A DNA stretch of 64,000 nucleotides from positions 5,642,001 to 5,706,000 of the forward strand of contig NZ_CP045096.1 in NCBI RefSeq assembly GCF_009184865.1, given 5' to 3'. The translations under genes and the position numbers were made by a program. This DNA is from Streptomyces phaeolivaceus. Its GTDB lineage: Bacteria > Actinomycetota > Actinomycetes > Streptomycetales > Streptomycetaceae. The notes under the pieces were generated by a model that was given only the letters and a program-made list of their open reading frames with translations, had not been told where the DNA came from and made no database searches. Numbering within the stretch: position 1 is the stretch's first letter; each line of letters begins with the position of its first letter. This document shows, in pieces, positions 61,908 to 64,000 of the stretch.

Positions 61908-62414
61908 ATGAGCCCCGTGCAGACACGTCCCGAGAGCCCGCAGCCGCCCGGCGTCCCGCGCTGGGTCGCGATGTTCTACGAACCCGCCTCGGCCTCCTGG
62001 CGGGTGGGCGCGGAGTCGCCGTACCGCTTCCCCGTGGCCTACGCGATGGGGGAGATGACCCAGACCCTGCGGGCCCGCGACGCCGATCCGGTCGTCACAC
62101 TGTGGGGTCCCAAGGGCGGGGAGTGGGAGCGCCACGATCCGCCGGCCGCCGCCCCGCCGACCCCGCCGCCTCCACCGGCCGGGGAGGCCGGGGCGCCCGG
62201 CGGTGCACCCAGCAGGTTCGAGGAGCGGCTGACCGACCGCCGACAACAGGTGCTGATGGCCGGCCTGGGCAAGGCGGGGCTCTACGACCTGGCGCCGGAC
62301 GATCTCGCCGCCGTCCAGGCCGTCGTGGACGGACTCGACGAGACGGCGGTCCGCAGGATCGCCCACTGGCTCACGGTGGCGGGCGGTGACCGGGCGGGGG
62401 CGTCGCAGGCATGA
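61908..62414 (+). CDS. Hypothetical protein
   Basis: The 168-residue product starts at ATG 61908 with GAAGGG seven bases upstream. It has an N-terminal domain (MFYEPASASWRVGAESPYRF, PVVTLWGPKGGEWERHD), a Pro-rich linker, and a helical C-terminal part (FEERLTDRRQQVLMAGLGKA, DLAAVQAVVDGLDETAVRR). No recognised family. It converges on the WD40 gene with the CCAAACGTTTG array in between. Confidence 0.65.
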   Translation: MSPVQTRPESPQPPGVPRWVAMFYEPASASWRVGAESPYRFPVAYAMGEMTQTLRARDADPVVTLWGPKGGEWERHDPPAAAPPTPPPPPAGEAGAPGGAPSRFEERLTDRRQQVLMAGLGKAGLYDLAPDDLAAVQAVVDGLDETAVRRIAHWLTVAGGDRAGASQA

Positions 62415-62554
62415 AAGGGCCCGGTCGCTGGCGACGGGGGATGCACCAGCGACCGGGCTATGGCCAAGGCTAACAAGGCTGCTGGCAGGACGGGAGCCGA
62501 CTGCTCGACTGCGTTGACGAGTTGTGATCGGGATCACGTGGGGTGGGCGATCGC

Positions 62555-62717
62555 CCAAACGTTTGTTAGATGGCGTCCAAACGTTTGTTAGGTCACGTCC
62601 AAACGTTTGTCAGGCGCCGCCCAAACGTTTGTCAGGCAGCCCAAACGTTAGTTAGGCAGCCCAAACGTTAGTTAGGCGACCCAAACGTTTGTTAGGCGCC
62701 GCCCAAACGTTTGTCAG
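62555..62717. repeat. Array of eight CCAAACGTTTGTTAGG-type palindromic repeats
   Basis: Copies start at 62555, 62577, 62599, 62621, 62641, 62661, 62681 and 62703, so the spacing is 22, 22, 22, 20, 20, 20 and 22 bp. The core is CCAAACGTTTGTTAGG, with variants GTCAGG (four copies end so) and two copies with CCAAACGTTAGTTAGG. The perfect self-complementary core is CAAACGTTTG. The array fills the gap before the WD40 gene stop (2 bp away) and is unlike the rest of the window in composition. Confidence 0.9.
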
Positions 62718-62718
62718 G

Positions 62719-64000
62719 TCAGCCCCCCGCGCACGGCGGCTCGTACGACAGCCGAGGCAGGTACTCCTCCCACTTGTCCCGGGTGAGAACCCCGCGTGTC
62801 GTCGAGCAGATCCGCCGTACGGCGTCGTCCACGTCCAGATTCCACAGCCGTACGGTGTCGGCGCCGCTGGACACCCCGAGCATGTGGCTGTCGGGGCTGA
62901 AGGACAGGAACTGGCCGGTCTTGGCGTTGGGGCTCATCGCCTGGCCGATGGGGGAGGCGTCGGCGGGGCGGGCGACGTCCCAGAGGTGGACGGTGCTGTC
63001 GTTGCCGCCGCTGGCCAGGGTCCGGCCGTCCGGGCTGAAGGTCAGCGACACGACCGCCTCGGTGTGGCCGACGAGCGGGGAGCCCAGCCGGGTCGCCGCG
63101 CCGGGGTCGGAGACGTCCCAGAGCCGTACGGTGTCGTCGCCGCCCCCGCTGGCCAGGGTCTCGCCGTCGGGGCTGTAGACGAGGTCGCTGACCGCGCCCC
63201 GGTGCGCGGTGAGGGGCTTGCCGAGCCGGGTGGACCGGGCCGGGTCGGCCACGTTCCACAGCCGGATCGTGCCGTCCGCGCTGCCGCTGGCGAGCGTACG
63301 GCCGTCGGGACCGAACGCCAGGGCGAGGATGTAGCCCTTGTGGCCGGTGAGGCGCTTGCCGAGCGGGACGACGCGGGACGGGTCGCGGACGTCCCACAGC
63401 TGGACGTCGTGGTCGCCGTAGGAGGTGGCGAGGACCCGCCCGTCGGGGCTGTAGGCCTGCGCGTCGGTGTATCGGATCCGCAGCGCCAGGGGCGATCCCC
63501 GCAGGACCGGGCGGGCCGGGTCGCTGACGTCCCACATGTACAGCGCCCGGTTTCCGGCCACGATCGAGAGCGTGCGGCCGTCGGGTGAGAACGACAGGGA
63601 GCGATTGCCGCCGTCCATGAGCGTGAACGCCTTGCCCAGCAGCACCGGACGGCCGGGCTCCGCCACGTTCCACAGCCGGATCCGGCCGTCGCGCCCGGCC
63701 GTGGCCAGCACCCGCCCGTCCGGCCGGAACACGCCGTTCCTGCCGACCATGTCCGAGGTCGGCACCGACCACAGCCGGACCTTGCTGTCCCCGCTCCCGG
63801 TGGCGAGGTTCCGGCCGTCCGGGCTGAAACCCAGGGCGAACATCTCCCCGCTGGCCCCGGAGAGAGGCTCACCGACCTGCGACGGATACGCCGGGTCGTC
63901 GACGTTCCACAGACTCGCCGTGCTGTCCGCGCTGGCGGCGGCGAGCAGCTTCCCGTCGGGGCTGAACGCCACGGACCAGATGGGGCCGGTGTGCCCGGTG
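62719..64000 (-). CDS. WD40-repeat protein, C-terminal part (5' end outside window)
   Basis: The visible 427 residues contain about nine WD40 blades, with LASGG.D.TVRLWDV endings. The tail after the last blade, RRICSTTRGVLTRDKWEEYL then PRLSYEPPCAGG, is typical of Streptomyces nSTAND1 NTPase-WD40 or kinase-WD40 proteins. The upstream signalling domain lies outside the window. Such proteins are sensor-type scaffolds, and some take part in programmed-cell-death-like defence. The stop is 2 bp from the repeat array. Confidence 0.88.
   Translation of the reverse strand, partial: TGHTGPIWSVAFSPDGKLLAAASADSTASLWNVDDPAYPSQVGEPLSGASGEMFALGFSPDGRNLATGSGDSKVRLWSVPTSDMVGRNGVFRPDGRVLATAGRDGRIRLWNVAEPGRPVLLGKAFTLMDGGNRSLSFSPDGRTLSIVAGNRALYMWDVSDPARPVLRGSPLALRIRYTDAQAYSPDGRVLATSYGDHDVQLWDVRDPSRVVPLGKRLTGHKGYILALAFGPDGRTLASGSADGTIRLWNVADPARSTRLGKPLTAHRGAVSDLVYSPDGETLASGGGDDTVRLWDVSDPGAATRLGSPLVGHTEAVVSLTFSPDGRTLASGGNDSTVHLWDVARPADASPIGQAMSPNAKTGQFLSFSPDSHMLGVSSGADTVRLWNLDVDDAVRRICSTTRGVLTRDKWEEYLPRLSYEPPCAGG

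Noticed and set aside
62555..62717. CRISPR array
   Set aside because: The units are only about 16 bp with 4-8 bp between them, the spacers are not unique, and no cas genes are present. It is a palindromic direct-repeat array.

Overview
The window is high-G+C actinobacterial chromosome and almost certainly Streptomyces. The evidence is very strong third-position G/C bias, frequent GTG starts and a few TTG starts, ATGA/GTGA start-stop overlaps, Scr1-type XRE/DUF397 gene pairs, Pro/Gly-rich Ser/Thr kinases, and dispersed copies of a G+C-rich intergenic palindrome (GGGGCGCGGGGAACTGCGCG). Housekeeping anchors are purA, recR with a YbaB gene, the aspartokinase/aspartate-semialdehyde dehydrogenase pair (lysC-asd), and a cysteine-free L32 gene. 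This looks like core chromosome into which accessory blocks have been placed. No tRNA, rRNA or CRISPR array was seen.

Layout. 1-10.4 kb: a truncated NarL-type two-component pair, a P450, a scarred ABC-permease/regulator locus hit by an IS701-family element (3240-4626, CTAG target duplication), a YCII-domain protein, a GNAT enzyme, a small secreted protein and a diacylglycerol-kinase-like protein. 10.5-20.3 kb: purA followed by an 8.4-kb islet. The last 45 bp of purA are repeated at the far end of the islet (44/45 identical), and the apparent native purA terminator lies just beyond that second copy. The islet carries a RloA-like ATPase, a RloB-like TOPRIM protein, a fused HsdM-HsdS methylase/specificity protein with no HsdR, an XRE/DUF397 pair and four small unknown genes, two of which resemble a toxin-antitoxin pair. 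20.3-30.2 kb: conserved hypothetical genes, a large glycosyltransferase membrane protein, GntR and MarR regulators, a class III aminotransferase, a DJ-1/PfpI protein and a membrane Ser/Thr kinase.

30.2-42.5 kb: an IS4-family element (30413-31925) with a 10-bp target duplication inside one of the G+C-rich palindromes, a SLATT-domain gene, YbaB-RecR-DUF5063, then a cluster of three STAND (NB-ARC-like) genes around a small two-helix membrane protein. A short motif of about 20 residues (core ASG.GSIAAGGDIG.A.TG) occurs in the N-termini of the first two STAND proteins and twice in the tail of the membrane protein. This suggests sensor-to-effector signalling by motif templating. The second STAND has lost its P-loop lysine and the third is a 5'-truncated remnant.

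42.5-64 kb: a SnoaL-like exported protein, an OmpR-type two-component system, lysC-asd, a SigE-family sigma factor coupled to a repeat-rich membrane protein, SURF1, an NTF2-like protein, an S9 peptidase, an ECF sigma factor near a Met/His-rich membrane protein, a TrkA-type NAD-binding membrane protein, and a probable zinc-limitation group (CobW GTPase, cysteine-free L32, YraQ-type permease, TIGR03943 protein) around a Zur-like palindrome. The window ends in a WD40 protein preceded by eight copies of a CCAAACGTTTG-type palindrome spaced 20-22 bp apart.

The two most promising undescribed systems are the RloAB/HsdMS islet at the purA 3' end and the STAND/two-helix membrane protein motif cluster. 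Both assignments are read from sequence patterns alone, without database searches.
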